64,000 bases of DNA, taken from positions 310,001 through 374,000 of the forward strand of contig NZ_JAMXQU010000002.1 of NCBI RefSeq assembly GCF_024054035.1. Reading direction: 5' to 3'. Made by a program: the position numbers and the translations under genes. A model generated the notes under the pieces. That model was given only the letters and a program-made list of their open reading frames with translations. It searched no databases and was not told where the DNA came from. Origin of the DNA: Asaia lannensis NBRC 102526. Its GTDB lineage: Bacteria > Pseudomonadota > Alphaproteobacteria > Acetobacterales > Acetobacteraceae. Within the stretch, counting starts at the first letter, position 1, and every line of letters begins with the position of its first letter. Positions 35,245 through 47,495 of the stretch are shown in pieces.

Positions 35245-36093
35245 TCAGTGGCAGTTTGCCCGCCCCTTGAAGCTGGTCACAGCGGCTTTCACACGCGGCG
35301 TCGGAGTCGGGAATTCGGAGTCGAGTTTCTGAAGAGCCTGACACGCGGAATTCTTGTCTCCCAAAGCGAGCATTGAGGCCGAGACACCAAGCAGGGCCTC
35401 CTGCGCACGCGGCGATTTGGGCGAGCGATTATACGCGTCATAATAGGCGACCGCAGAGGCCTGATACTGCTTTTGCCCGGCAAGCGACTGAGCCAGCAGG
35501 AACTGCGACTCAAGCTTGCCATTGGCGGTCTTTGCCAGCTTCAAGGCCTGTTCGGCATTGCCCTGCGCCGTCGCGTAATCACGCCCCTTAAGAGCCGCCT
35601 GACCGCTTTTGAGCAGTTCGAGCGCCGTTACGGGCTTCTCGACTGGCGTTGCCGGAGACGCGGCCGCGGGTGTCGCCGTCTCATTGCCACCGGAAGACGG
35701 CGCTGCACCCCCACCGCCATTCTGCGCAGCGAACTGCATGTCGCCAATCTGCTTGGTCAGTGTCGCATTCTGTGTCTGGACCTGATTGCTCAGCTGGTCG
35801 AGCTCGCCACGCATCTCGCGATTCTCGTTTTCGAGCGTCGAGACGCGCTGAAGAAGCTGCGAGACCAGATCGCTGTTTCCGGCGCTGACAGCGGGACCGG
35901 AAGCGACGGATGAAGGCGCCGAAGCCGCATTGTTCTGCACCTGCTGCAGTTGCTGGCTCAGCTGCTGGATCTGGTTCTGCAGAGCGATTCCCTCACGGCT
36001 CGTGACCTGGGCCCGAGCCGATGAAGCCCCGAACCCCGTCAGGATCGCGACAGAAGAGAGGATGAAGAAGCGGGAAACTCGGGCACCGCGCAT
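35245..36093 (-). CDS. cpoB: Tol-Pal system protein CpoB (YbgF)
   Basis: This 282-residue periplasmic protein coordinates outer membrane constriction with septal peptidoglycan synthesis. Starting at MRGARVSRFF gives a good signal peptide ending ASSARAQ; the upstream frame is not signal-like. A trimerising coiled coil follows (QNQIQQLSQQLQQVQNN and VSTLENENREMRGELDQLSNQVQ), then a Gly/Ala/Pro linker and a C-terminal TPR domain (about 155-282, with KGRDYATAQGNAEQALKLA and SPKSPRAQEALLGVSASMLALG). It is the last gene of the tol-pal run, directly after pal. Confidence 0.94.
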   Translation of the reverse strand: MRGARVSRFFILSSVAILTGFGASSARAQVTSREGIALQNQIQQLSQQLQQVQNNAASAPSSVASGPAVSAGNSDLVSQLLQRVSTLENENREMRGELDQLSNQVQTQNATLTKQIGDMQFAAQNGGGGAAPSSGGNETATPAAASPATPVEKPVTALELLKSGQAALKGRDYATAQGNAEQALKLAKTANGKLESQFLLAQSLAGQKQYQASAVAYYDAYNRSPKSPRAQEALLGVSASMLALGDKNSACQALQKLDSEFPTPTPRVKAAVTSFKGRANCH

Positions 36094-36155
36094 GGCGCAT
36101 CCTTCAGACAGAATGTGGGGGCGTGGCATCGGGCCGCGCAAAACAGGAATAGCAT

Positions 36156-36194
36156 AAAACAAAACCGGCCGACGCATAAGCGCCGACCGGTTTT
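36156..36194 (-). terminator. hairpin with T tract between pal and cpoB
   Basis: AAAACCGG(T)CGGCGC pairs with GCGTCG(G)CCGGTTTT around a TTAT loop, and GTTTT follows on the minus strand. It sits 131 bases after the pal stop and 63 before the cpoB start, so cpoB may be transcribed partly from its own promoter. Confidence 0.75.
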
Positions 36195-36324
36195 GAGAAA
36201 CCGTATTGCCACAAGACCTTTCCATGAAGCCAGGCCTTATGGATTTACAGAGAGCCCGATACCGGGACCACGCATCCAGCGATTTACACCGCACGCGCAG
36301 CTTGTCCCGGTTCAGACGAACCGA

Positions 36325-36801
36325 TTACTTGACCGAGGTGATCGCGTTACGGTTCTGGGCCCATGCCTGCTCGTCGTCACCATCGGCCGTCGGACGATCC
36401 TTACCATAGGAAATCGTCGTGATGCGCGAAGGAGCAACGCCCTTGGCAACCAGATAGTCGCGCGCGGCATTGGCACGACGCTGGCCGAGAGCAATGTTGT
36501 ACTCTTCCGTGCCGCGGTCATCGCAGTTACCGGCGATTTCGACGCTGACCTGCGGGTAGCGGGCAAGCCATGCAGCCTGCTTGTCGAGGGTTGCCTGCGC
36601 ATCGCTGGAGAGCGTGTTGCGGTTCAGGTCGAAGAAGACGCGATCGCCGACATTGGCGACCAGATCGGCTTCGCTACCGGGCGCAGCGCCGGTTTCCTGA
36701 GCCGTTGCGCCTGCACCGGTCGATGCACCCTTGTTAGATTCATCCGAGCATGCAGCCAGAACGACTGCAAGGCCAAGCGCACCGAGAAGCTTGAAATTCA
36801 T
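36325..36801 (-). CDS. pal: peptidoglycan-associated lipoprotein
   Basis: This 158-residue outer membrane lipoprotein links the outer membrane to peptidoglycan within Tol-Pal. The lipobox LAAC places the lipidated residue at Cys18. An Ala/Gly/Thr linker leads to an OmpA-type domain with VFFDLNRNTLSSDAQATLDKQAAWL, EIAGNCDDRGTEEYNIALGQRRANAARDYL and a C-terminal strand. The ATG at 36801 is chosen; a TTG three codons upstream is possible. The gene follows tolB after a 274-base gap that contains a strong hairpin. Confidence 0.96.
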   Translation of the reverse strand: MNFKLLGALGLAVVLAACSDESNKGASTGAGATAQETGAAPGSEADLVANVGDRVFFDLNRNTLSSDAQATLDKQAAWLARYPQVSVEIAGNCDDRGTEEYNIALGQRRANAARDYLVAKGVAPSRITTISYGKDRPTADGDDEQAWAQNRNAITSVK

Positions 36802-37024
36802 TTTTGCCAACCCTGAATATAGTCCCCATCCGGGACCAGGAAGCGTGACGACAACTAATTACGAAGGTCGGAGTTCCCGTTTTGCTTGCTGGTTACCATA
36901 ACCATTGGGCCTTAGCGATCCCGACGACCAAGATCGGCCATACTCATTCCCGAGAAGAACGGTCAAGCGGGATGAGTACCATCGTGATCCAAGTCGCGTG
37001 GATTTCATGAGAAAGACAGATTTA

Positions 37025-37061
37025 GTGTCTCTGCCGCCACAAAAACGGGCAGCAGAGACAC
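37025..37061 (-). terminator. strong hairpin between tolB and pal
   Basis: On the minus strand GTGTCTCTGCTGCC pairs with GGCGGCAGAGACAC over 14 bp (one G-T pair) around a 9-base loop, starting 15 bases after the tolB stop. There is no T tract (TAAATCTG follows), so it looks like an RNA processing or stability element, or an attenuator, that sets pal apart from tolB rather than a plain terminator. Confidence 0.65.
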
Positions 37062-37075
37062 AGGTCAGAGGCGTT

Positions 37076-38488
37076 TTAGCCCTGTGACGGCGACCATGCC
37101 GGGTCGGATGCGCCGGTAGCGGTGCGAATGGGTCGTTCGTGGAAGCCCGTGATATCGATCGTCCCGATTCCGCTAGAGAATCCGGCGCCCCCCGCCCCTG
37201 CCGCCGACTGACGACAGAAAGCGATGACACGCCCGTTCGGGCAGAAAGTGGGACTTTCGACCGTGAAGCCCTCTGTCAGGATTCGCTCGCCCGTTCCGTC
37301 GGGTCCCATCACGCCCAGCGAGAAACGCCCGTTGGCGATACGCGTGAACGCGATCACATCGCCACGCGGCGACCATACGGGGGAACCATAGGTGCCGTGA
37401 CCGTAGGAAATGCGGCGCGCACCGCCACCGGAAGCACTCATGATGTAGAGCTGCGGCGATCCACCACGATCGGAGTTGAACACGATCTGGCTGCCATCCG
37501 GGCTGAAGCACGGGCTGGTATCGATCGCGCCGGAATTGGTGATCTGGTGCTTGGCGCCCGAACCGAGATCGACCACGAAGATGTCGGACCCGCCCCCGCG
37601 CGTGGCCGAGAGAACGACCTGGCTGCCATTGGGCGAGAAACGCGGCGCGAAGGAGATGCCTTCGAACTCACCAAGCATACGCTGGCTGCCCGATCCCAAA
37701 TCGAAGGTGTAAACACGCGGCCGGTTATTGGCATAGGACATGAACGCAATCTGGTCGCGCACCGGATTGAAGCGCGGCGTAAGCGTCAGCCACTGCCCCG
37801 AGGTCAGCATGTGGCTGTTGGCGCCATCCTGATCCATGACGGCCAGACGGGTGATCTGATGATGGCGAGGGCCGGTACGGGCGATATAGGCGATACGCGT
37901 ATCGAAATAGCCCTTCTCGCCCAGCATGCGCTCATAGATCACATCGGCAATCGTATGGGCGATACGACGCCAGTTCCCGGCAGAGGCCGTGTAGGCCGTT
38001 CCCTGGATCTGTTCGCCGGTCAGTACATTCCACAGACGCATTTCCACACGGGTGCTGCTGGAGCCTGCCGCGCTTCCGGTCACGACAGCGCGTGCGCCCT
38101 GCGCCTTGAGGGCTGCAAAGTCGGGCGAGCCCGAGGGGCCCGGCAGGATCGTGAACAGACCGGTGCTGTCGAGATCGGCGGACACCACGCTTGTGATCTG
38201 TTCGCCCAGTCCGGGACCGAAAGAGGGAATGGCGATGGGAATCGGCGCCGTGCGCGCCTGATCGACCGTGATTTCGGCTTCGCCCGGCGCACTCGCGGCG
38301 GCGCTCTGCGCGAAGGCACCGATCGGCGTTGCCAGCAGACCGCCAGCGGCTATGGACGCCCCGAGAACCGTGCGTCGTGAAAACAGGGAGGAAAGGCTCT
38401 GCGCCTGATCGTCGGTCAGCAGGGGCCTATCGAAACGGGACGTATCGCGTGACATGAATTCGAGTCTCTTGCGCTCTGAAAAGGTCAT
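37076..38488 (-). CDS. tolB: Tol-Pal system beta-propeller protein TolB with a twin-arginine-like signal
   Basis: This 470-residue periplasmic protein binds Pal and TolA. The N-terminus is long and polar, then FSRRTVLGASIAAGGLLATPIGAFAQ, a signal with an SRRTVL twin-arginine motif rather than a plain Sec signal. An N-terminal alpha/beta domain (about 70-200) is followed by a six-bladed PD40 propeller with repeated FSPDGSQIVFNSDRGGSPQLYIM-like blades. The start at 38488 has TGAGG 10 bases upstream; the ATG at 38455 also fits. It lies 13 bases after tolA. Confidence 0.94.
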   Translation of the reverse strand: MTFSERKRLEFMSRDTSRFDRPLLTDDQAQSLSSLFSRRTVLGASIAAGGLLATPIGAFAQSAAASAPGEAEITVDQARTAPIPIAIPSFGPGLGEQITSVVSADLDSTGLFTILPGPSGSPDFAALKAQGARAVVTGSAAGSSSTRVEMRLWNVLTGEQIQGTAYTASAGNWRRIAHTIADVIYERMLGEKGYFDTRIAYIARTGPRHHQITRLAVMDQDGANSHMLTSGQWLTLTPRFNPVRDQIAFMSYANNRPRVYTFDLGSGSQRMLGEFEGISFAPRFSPNGSQVVLSATRGGGSDIFVVDLGSGAKHQITNSGAIDTSPCFSPDGSQIVFNSDRGGSPQLYIMSASGGGARRISYGHGTYGSPVWSPRGDVIAFTRIANGRFSLGVMGPDGTGERILTEGFTVESPTFCPNGRVIAFCRQSAAGAGGAGFSSGIGTIDITGFHERPIRTATGASDPAWSPSQG

Positions 38489-38501
38489 GATCTGGAAAAC
38501 C

Positions 38502-39497
38502 TCAGGGTCTGAACACGAATTTGAGTTCGTGTGTCTTGCCCAGAAGGCTTGAGGGGATGGGGAGTTTCGAGCATGTCGGGCTCAGCACGGCATCGCGCGC
38601 ACGCTCGGCCAACGCCCGATAAGACGGGTCGGCTGCTGCCTTCGCCTGGGTATCGGGGGCAAAACGCGCCATCCTGGCCTCTCCGGTCGCATCGATCGTT
38701 ACGATCAGATGCGCGCTAAATGAGGCATAATTACGCGCTTCGGTATCCTCCGAATAACAGCGGCGCACCGAACCACCGATCGCCTTCTGCTGGGCAGAGC
38801 TGAGCGCATTGGTGATGTCGCCATTCGGCGCCCCTCCCCCGTTCGGTGCACCACCCTGCTGCGGGTTGGCACGCGCCTTGGGTGGATGCGTCTGCTTCTG
38901 GTCCGCGCGCATGGCATCGAGCGTCGCGAGCAGGGAATGCGAGTCCGCCTGCGTCTTCTTCGCCGCATTGGGTTGCGTGATGTGCGAGAACGTCGGCGTT
39001 TCAGGCAGCTTGTCCACTGGCTGCGTCTGCGGCGAAGGCGGCGCAACCTGTTTCGACGCGGATGGCGGAGACGGTTTGGGCGGTGAGGCCTTGATAGGCT
39101 CAGCCGAGTCGTCGACCATCTTCTCCGGCGTCTTCACGTCGGGCAGCGGTGGGGTCTTGCTCTCTGCCGGGGGCGGAATGGGCGGCGGCGGCGGTGCAGG
39201 CGGCGGCGGCTCTTCCACAGGCTGAGGCGTAGGCGGCGTCGGTGCCGGCGGTGCATCCGTCGGTGTGGGCGCAGGCGCCGGTGCCGGTTTGGGCGCTGGC
39301 GTGTCCGCCTTGTGCGGCGTGGCAGGAGGACCGGAATCCTCGAACGCCATTTCGATCGGCGGGGGTTCGGGGGGCTCGGGCGGCTTGCTCATGGGCAAGC
39401 GCACGAGAAGGAAGCCGATGAACAGCGCATGCGCTGCAACCGACGCTCCCAGCGCGTAGCGGAAGCGCCGGACATCGGACCGACGGGGACGCAGCAA
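38502..39497 (-). CDS. tolA: cell envelope integrity protein TolA, proline-rich
   Basis: This 331-residue inner membrane protein spans the periplasm and drives Tol-Pal with TolQR. One TM helix near the N-terminus (ALGASVAAHALFIGFLLVRL) is followed by a long Pro/Ala/Lys domain (about 40-175) that reads like a TonB linker rather than the Ala/Lys/Glu helix of E. coli TolA. A C-terminal TonB/TolA-like domain contains a SVRRCYSEDTEARNYASFSAHLIVTID strand-helix pattern. Position between tolR and tolB decides for TolA over TonB. Confidence 0.9.
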   Translation of the reverse strand: MLRPRRSDVRRFRYALGASVAAHALFIGFLLVRLPMSKPPEPPEPPPIEMAFEDSGPPATPHKADTPAPKPAPAPAPTPTDAPPAPTPPTPQPVEEPPPPAPPPPPIPPPAESKTPPLPDVKTPEKMVDDSAEPIKASPPKPSPPSASKQVAPPSPQTQPVDKLPETPTFSHITQPNAAKKTQADSHSLLATLDAMRADQKQTHPPKARANPQQGGAPNGGGAPNGDITNALSSAQQKAIGGSVRRCYSEDTEARNYASFSAHLIVTIDATGEARMARFAPDTQAKAAADPSYRALAERARDAVLSPTCSKLPIPSSLLGKTHELKFVFRP

Positions 39498-39514
39498 GGC
39501 TGCTTCTCCTCTGG

Positions 39515-39949
39515 TTACTGGCCCGCGGCGGGCTGCTGGGCGAGCAGCGCCACGTGCGTGAAGCCACCTGAGGTAATTTTCCCCATGATGTCCATCACCT
39601 GTCCGTAATTGATATGGGCATCGGCGCGGACGAAAATGCGATGCTCCTTGTCGTTCTGCGCAGCCTGCTGAAGCTGGGCCACGAGCTGATCGGCCGAAAC
39701 CGGATCATCCCCCAGATAGATGCCGCCATCGGCCTTGATCGAAACCGTGATGGGTTTCGTATCGGCATTGAGCGGGCTGGCATCGGTCTTGGGGAGATCG
39801 ACGTTCACGCCGCTCGTCATCATGGGGGCTGTCACCATGAAAATGATGAGCAGCACCAGCATGACGTCCACCAGAGGCGTAACGTTGATTTCCGACGCCG
39901 GGCGTCGCCTGCGGCCGCGCGCGGGGCCGCCCCCTGCAGACATGCCCAT
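39515..39949 (-). CDS. tolR: Tol-Pal proton channel subunit TolR (ExbD family)
   Basis: This 144-residue protein has a basic N-terminus ([33 protein letters not shown]) with one TM helix that carries the channel Asp (PLVDVMLVL), then a periplasmic domain with LPKTDASP and a KADGGIYLG strand. With TolQ it forms the proton channel that energises TolA. It starts 5 bases after tolQ and ends 17 before tolA. Confidence 0.95.
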   Translation of the reverse strand: MGMSAGGGPARGRRRRPASEINVTPLVDVMLVLLIIFMVTAPMMTSGVNVDLPKTDASPLNADTKPITVSIKADGGIYLGDDPVSADQLVAQLQQAAQNDKEHRIFVRADAHINYGQVMDIMGKITSGGFTHVALLAQQPAAGQ

Positions 39950-39954
39950 GGCGC

Positions 39955-40671
39955 TTAGCTCCGCTCTTCCGACTGGCGCGACAGGATCGCGGCGAATTCG
40001 GTGCCGAAGGATTCCATGCGATCGGCAAAGTGGTCGAGGGCGGAGCTGGTGACGTTATAGGCCACATAGGCCGGTATTGCCGTCACAAGACCGATTGCCG
40101 TGGCGAAAAGAGCCTCGGAAATACCCGGGGCGACCACCGAAAGGTTGGTGTTGTGCATGGCTGCAATCGACCCGAAAGCATGCATGATGCCCCATACGGT
40201 GCCGAACAGCCCGACGAAAGGCGCGACAGGCCCGATCGTGGCAAGAGCCACTACGCGACGGCCAAGACGATCCATCTCACGCATGATCGTGATATTGATC
40301 GCGCGATCCACACGATCGCGCACACCGCCACGGGCAAGGTCGATGCCTGTAATCCGTGCAGAGCGGCGCCATTCGCCCATCGCTGCACCGAAAACGGCAG
40401 CCATGGGATGAAGCGGCTTGGCCCCATCGGTGTCGTACAGATCTTCAAGGCTGCCACCGGACCAGAAACGATCCTCGAACTCCGTTGCCTCGCGATTGAC
40501 GCGACGGATCAGGATGATCTTCTCGATGATCACGGCCCAGACGAAGGCGCTGCACAAGATCAGCCCAACCATGACCAGCTGCACCACAAAGGATGCATGC
40601 AGGAACAAGTCCAACGGTGACAAACCAGAAGCGGCGGCCCCAAGGTCAGCCGCATTTACCGCTCGATCCAA
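39955..40671 (-). CDS. tolQ: Tol-Pal proton channel subunit TolQ (ExbB family)
   Basis: This 238-residue protein has three membrane helices: [22 protein letters not shown] at about 28-50, then [23 protein letters not shown] and [24 protein letters not shown] near the C-terminal third. These are the TolQ/ExbB channel helices with their conserved small and Thr residues (GTVWG, TAIGL). With TolR it converts proton flow into movement of TolA. A cytoplasmic loop holds EFEDRFWSG and a helical domain. The gene follows ybgC at 99 bases. Confidence 0.96.
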   Translation of the reverse strand: MDRAVNAADLGAAASGLSPLDLFLHASFVVQLVMVGLILCSAFVWAVIIEKIILIRRVNREATEFEDRFWSGGSLEDLYDTDGAKPLHPMAAVFGAAMGEWRRSARITGIDLARGGVRDRVDRAINITIMREMDRLGRRVVALATIGPVAPFVGLFGTVWGIMHAFGSIAAMHNTNLSVVAPGISEALFATAIGLVTAIPAYVAYNVTSSALDHFADRMESFGTEFAAILSRQSEERS

Positions 40672-40770
40672 AAAAACCTCCTGAGGCTTCGTTCTGCGTC
40701 ACGCCTATACAGTGCATGTCTCATGCGCGCCTATCCCGAATCGTCACGCATCATCACATGCCGCCTGTCC

Positions 40771-41184
40771 TCAGGCCGGGCTCGATAATGCTTCCAGAGA
40801 GGCACGCCATCGCGGCGGAATTCGGGCAGGCCGCCCGGAACTCTGCATGATACATGCCAGCTCGACGATCAGCGTGGCGGCATGCATGTCGCCACACGAC
40901 ACGATCTGACGCAACTGGCAACGTGCAGGCCCCGCAGAATCAATCGTTGTTGTGATCTCGGCCCAGTCATCCAGGCGCAAGGGACGATGATACTCTATCG
41001 ACAGTTTCGTTACGACAAAGACCAGACCGGACTCTTCCTGCAGGACCGAAACCGGCGTGCCGGCCATACGGAGCGCTTCCGTGCGAGCACGTTCCGCCAG
41101 AGCAAGGTAGCGGGCGTGGTACACGATCCCGCCTGCATCCGTATCCTCGTAATAGATACGAAAACCGATCTTATGGGCTTTCAT
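40771..41184 (-). CDS. ybgC: Tol-Pal-associated acyl-CoA thioesterase YbgC
   Basis: This 137-residue hotdog-fold thioesterase has the family motif [32 protein letters not shown] with the catalytic Asp in YEDTDAGG, and [11 protein letters not shown] in the core strands. YbgC hydrolyses short acyl-CoA or acyl-ACP thioesters and is linked to phospholipid metabolism. Its start overlaps the ruvB stop by 14 bases, so the two are coupled, and the tol genes follow. Confidence 0.94.
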   Translation of the reverse strand: MKAHKIGFRIYYEDTDAGGIVYHARYLALAERARTEALRMAGTPVSVLQEESGLVFVVTKLSIEYHRPLRLDDWAEITTTIDSAGPARCQLRQIVSCGDMHAATLIVELACIMQSSGRPARIPPRWRASLEALSSPA

Positions 41185-42229
41185 CGCTTTCTTTCAGCAA
41201 ATCGAACTGTGCAGCACTCGCCGAGGCCGGTGCCGTCAGGCCCAGATGGGCCCACCCGCGCTCACCCAGCATACGGCCTCGGGACGTACGCAGGACCAAC
41301 CCCTCCTGGATCAGATAGGGCTCGATGACGTCCTCGAGCGTATCGCGCGCTTCGGCCAGAGCGGCCGCGAGGGTCTCGACACCGACAGGACCACCGTGAT
41401 GATGCTCGGCAATACGTGTGAGGTAACGTCTGTCCATCGCATCGAGCCCAACCGAATCGACTTCGAGACGATTGAGTGCCGCATCGGCCATCACGCGCGT
41501 GATGGCGCGATCATGCGGAGCACCTACGGCCGCGAAATCGCGCACGCGGCGCAGAAGACGACCGGCAATACGCGGTGTCCCGCGCGAGCGTTTGGCAATC
41601 TCCTCGGCGCCTTCCTCGGTCAGGTTCATTCCGAGCTTGGCGGCGCCGCGTGAAACGATCAGGCGGAGCTCTTCCGGGGTGTAGAACACCAGGCGCAGCG
41701 GGATACCGAAGCGGTCGCGCAGGGGCGTGGCCAGCAATCCGGCCCGTGTCGTTGCAGCAACCAGCGTGAAAGGTGCGAGGTCGATCCGGACCGAGCGTGC
41801 TGCCGGCCCCTCGCCGATGATCAGATCGAGCTGGAAATCCTCCATCGCAGGATAGAGAACTTCCTCGATTGCCGGTTGCAACCGATGGATTTCGTCGATG
41901 AACAGCACGTCATTGGGCTGAAGATTGGTCAGAATGGCAGCAAGATCACCCGCACGCTGAATGACCGGCCCGGACGTCGCACGGAACCCGACACCCAGCT
42001 CACGGGCCACGATCTGGGCAAGCGTCGTCTTGCCCAGCCCCGGCGGTCCGTGCAGCAGCACGTGATCGAGCGCCTCGCCACGGCTACGCGCCGCCTGGAT
42101 GAACACCGAGAGATTTTCCCGGCTTGTGCGCTGACCGGTAAAGTCATCCAGCGTCTGAGGGCGCAGCCCGTGATCGCTGTCCTCCATCCTGCGCCCGGGA
42201 TCGAGTGGGCCTCTATCCGTGTCACTCAT
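41171..42229 (-). CDS. ruvB: Holliday junction helicase RuvB
   Basis: This 352-residue AAA+ motor of branch migration has Walker [11 protein letters not shown], Walker B FIDEIHRL, sensor 1 AATTRAGLL and a C-terminal winged-helix ([12 protein letters not shown] ... [18 protein letters not shown]) domain. An Arg finger region follows sensor 1. It lies downstream of ruvA with 171 bases between, and is coupled to ybgC by a 14-base overlap. Confidence 0.97.
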   Translation of the reverse strand: MSDTDRGPLDPGRRMEDSDHGLRPQTLDDFTGQRTSRENLSVFIQAARSRGEALDHVLLHGPPGLGKTTLAQIVARELGVGFRATSGPVIQRAGDLAAILTNLQPNDVLFIDEIHRLQPAIEEVLYPAMEDFQLDLIIGEGPAARSVRIDLAPFTLVAATTRAGLLATPLRDRFGIPLRLVFYTPEELRLIVSRGAAKLGMNLTEEGAEEIAKRSRGTPRIAGRLLRRVRDFAAVGAPHDRAITRVMADAALNRLEVDSVGLDAMDRRYLTRIAEHHHGGPVGVETLAAALAEARDTLEDVIEPYLIQEGLVLRTSRGRMLGERGWAHLGLTAPASASAAQFDLLKESDESP

Positions 42230-42400
42230 TGTCGTATCCCGCTTTTTCCTGCACCGGCAGTCCGTGTGCGGACAGTAAATATGTCCCGAAATATACCGCG
42301 TTCGACCGTCCCGGATCCTGCGCTTCGGGATTCAGATTCCCCAGACCTGAAGCTGCGTAACCAGCAAAAAGGCGAATAGCCGGGTACGTCGAGAGGTGGG

Positions 42401-43009
42401 TCATCGCGCCAGATCTTTCAGCGCCAGACGGATGACCTTGTCCAGCGTTGCGCCCTCGTGTTCGACAAGAATACGGCTGAGCACAGGCCATGCCTCGGCC
42501 CGTCGAAAACCAAGGCCCGCGAGCGCCTGCAAGGCATCGTTCTCGACCGAGGCCGCCGCATGGCTCGAAACACTGCGACCGGCTGGCGTTGCACCACCTG
42601 CGGGCATTTTGCCCACCTTGCTCTTGAGTTCCGTCACGATACGCTCAGCCAGACGGGCACCGACCCCTGCGGCCCTCGTCAGCGCCGCCTTGTCGCCTGC
42701 ACTGATGGACAATAACAGATCGCCGGGCGTCGCCACGGACAGGATAGCGAGCGCAACCTTGGCACCAACGCCCTGAACCGTCGTCAGCAGACGAAACCAT
42801 TCCTGCTCGTCCGAGGTCAGAAAGCCGAAAAGCTGGATTGCATCCTCACGCACGACCGTTTCGATCAGCAGACGCGTCTTTTCCGGTGCGGCCGGGAGAT
42901 TGGCGAGCGTCCGGCTCGATGCCGATACGAGATAGCCCACCCCGTTTACATCGAGAATGCAGCGATCCGCATCCGTACTGACCACAATCCCCGTCAGAAG
43001 TCCGATCAT
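42401..43009 (-). CDS. ruvA: Holliday junction DNA-binding protein RuvA
   Basis: This 202-residue protein holds the four-way junction for RuvB. N-terminal OB fold (MIGLLTGIVVSTDADRCILDVNGVGYLV), two helix-hairpin-helix motifs (LTTVQGVGAKVALAILS and LTRAAGVGARLAERIVTEL) and a C-terminal RuvB-binding domain (ALAGLGFRRAEAWPVLSRI) are all present. It is 71 bases after ruvC. Confidence 0.96.
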   Translation of the reverse strand: MIGLLTGIVVSTDADRCILDVNGVGYLVSASSRTLANLPAAPEKTRLLIETVVREDAIQLFGFLTSDEQEWFRLLTTVQGVGAKVALAILSVATPGDLLLSISAGDKAALTRAAGVGARLAERIVTELKSKVGKMPAGGATPAGRSVSSHAAASVENDALQALAGLGFRRAEAWPVLSRILVEHEGATLDKVIRLALKDLAR

Positions 43010-43080
43010 GCCCAGTCCCTCACGCGCAGATGCGCTCTCATGATACTCGTCGGTGATACTTGCCGGTACTAACTGCCGTT

Positions 43081-43587
43081 TCAGGCCATACGCCTGCCGG
43101 AAGAGACCTGTCTTGCCGTTTCGCGATGATGGGCGTGGCAGATTGCCACCGCCAGCGCATCGGACGCATCAGCCTTGTGAATGACCGCGCCCGGCAGCAG
43201 ACGCTTGACCATCATCGTGACCTGCTCCTTCGTGGCGGAGCCAGTACCGACGACGGATTTCTTGACCATCATGGCACCGTATTCCGCAACCGGCAGGCCC
43301 TCATAAGCAGGGGTAAGCAGAGCCACACCGCGCGCATAGCCCAGCTTGAGCGTTGAAGAGCCGTTCCGGTTGACATAGGTCTCTTCAACCGCAGCCTCAG
43401 CCGGGCCGTACTCACGTATCAGTTTCTGCAGGGCGCCGTGGAGTTCGCACAAACGCAGAGGCACGGATTCCGCCCCATCAGTGGCGATGACCCCGGAGGC
43501 AACATGCTGAATCCTGTTGCCTTCAACGTCGATCAGTCCCCAGCCCATGAAACGCAGGCCAGGATCGATACCGAGAAGACGGATCAA
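43081..43587 (-). CDS. ruvC: crossover junction endodeoxyribonuclease RuvC
   Basis: This 168-residue resolvase cuts Holliday junctions. The RNase H-like fold holds catalytic acids in [14 protein letters not shown] (first Asp), AAVEETYVN (Glu) and in the C-terminal [14 protein letters not shown] (Asp pair). Its ATG overlaps the yebC stop (ATGA), so it is coupled to that gene. Confidence 0.96.
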   Translation of the reverse strand: MIRLLGIDPGLRFMGWGLIDVEGNRIQHVASGVIATDGAESVPLRLCELHGALQKLIREYGPAEAAVEETYVNRNGSSTLKLGYARGVALLTPAYEGLPVAEYGAMMVKKSVVGTGSATKEQVTMMVKRLLPGAVIHKADASDALAVAICHAHHRETARQVSSGRRMA

Positions 43588-44333
43588 GCAGCGAGAGCCT
43601 GGGCGACGTCGTCGGGAATATCGAAATTCGCATAGACCGCCTGGATATCATCATTGTCTTCCAGCACGTCGATGAGCTTGAGCACGGAGCGTGCCTTTTC
43701 CTCGTCCAGCGTCACTGTGTTCTCGGGGCGCCAGTCCAGCTTGGCAGAGCTCGGCTCGCCAAAGCGGGCTTCGAGCGCATCGCGCACTGCAAAAAGATTT
43801 TCCATCGCGCAGGTAATTTCATGACCTTCTTCGGTCATCTCGGCGTTATCCGCACCTGCCTCGATAGCTGCTTCGAGCATGTCTTCCTCAGAGGCCGCTG
43901 CAACCGGATAGGTGACCACACCCAGACGCTGGAACATGAACGAGACCGAATTGCTCTCGCCCATCGAACCGCCATGCTTCGAGAACGCCGCGCGCACTTC
44001 GCTTGCCGTGCGGTTGCGGTTATCGGTCAGCCCTTCCACGATCACGGCGACACCTGCGGGACCATAGCCCTCGTAGCGCACTTCCACGTAATCCTCGCCA
44101 CCGCCTGCACCGCTTGCCTTCTTGATGGCGCGCTCGACATTGTCCTTGGGCATATTGGCTTCACGCGCAGCAATCATGGCTGCACGAAGGCGCGGGTTCG
44201 AGGCGGGATCGGGCAGGCCGGAACGCGCTGCAACGGTGATTTCACGCAGGATCTTCGCAAACTGCTTGGCCCGCTTGGCGTCCTGCGCACCTTTGCGATG
44301 CATGATGTTCTTGAATTGCGAATGACCGGCCAT
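43584..44333 (-). CDS. YebC/PmpR family regulator or translation factor
   Basis: This 249-residue protein has the N-terminal signature [49 protein letters not shown], and [36 protein letters not shown]. The family is described as transcriptional regulators (PmpR) and, more recently, as a factor that helps ribosomes at proline stretches. The gene heads the yebC-ruvC-ruvA-ruvB order seen in many alphaproteobacteria. Which function dominates here is not known. Confidence 0.95.
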   Translation of the reverse strand: MAGHSQFKNIMHRKGAQDAKRAKQFAKILREITVAARSGLPDPASNPRLRAAMIAAREANMPKDNVERAIKKASGAGGGEDYVEVRYEGYGPAGVAVIVEGLTDNRNRTASEVRAAFSKHGGSMGESNSVSFMFQRLGVVTYPVAAASEEDMLEAAIEAGADNAEMTEEGHEITCAMENLFAVRDALEARFGEPSSAKLDWRPENTVTLDEEKARSVLKLIDVLEDNDDIQAVYANFDIPDDVAQALAA

Positions 44334-44387
44334 CAGAGCCTCCTAAACCGAAAGACTGTTCGTTTTTCCGAAATTGTTCGTTTTTCT

Positions 44388-47132
<2,745 letters not shown>

Positions 47133-47495
47133 GACTGTCCTTCTGGCGAACTGGTCCGTGAACAAACAGGACCGCGAACTGGAGGGCGGATCTTCCCGAC
47201 CCGCCCATATCCACTGCCCCGTCGCATGATGCGCCGGGAAGCGGGCTGGGCGGTGACGCGAAACATCCGCCGAAGCAGGATCGGGATCGTCCACGCGGGA
47301 AATGAGATAAGGCGCGCCCTTGCCTCGGTCAACCGAGCAGCATGGCGTTCGGCAGTGCCGAACGGACGACAATGCACGAATTCTTCATGAAGACGACACG
47401 CAAAACCGGCAATACAGCCGTAACCGGCCTTGCCGATAAGCCAAGCCTGCGCCATGCTGGCTAAAGTTCCACGAGTTTTTCGAGGTTGTTTATCC
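47133..47495. other. divergent intergenic region between secA and the parvulin gene
   Basis: These 363 bases separate the secA start (minus) from the peptidylprolyl isomerase start (plus). The secA frame remains open through much of it, but that stretch is Arg/Ser/Pro-rich and has no SecA homology. It must carry promoters in both directions. I see no strong hairpin, repeat or clear consensus site. Confidence 0.45.

Noticed and set aside
38502-39497. TonB instead of TolA
   Set aside because: The linker looks like TonB, but the gene lies between tolR and tolB in the standard Tol-Pal order.
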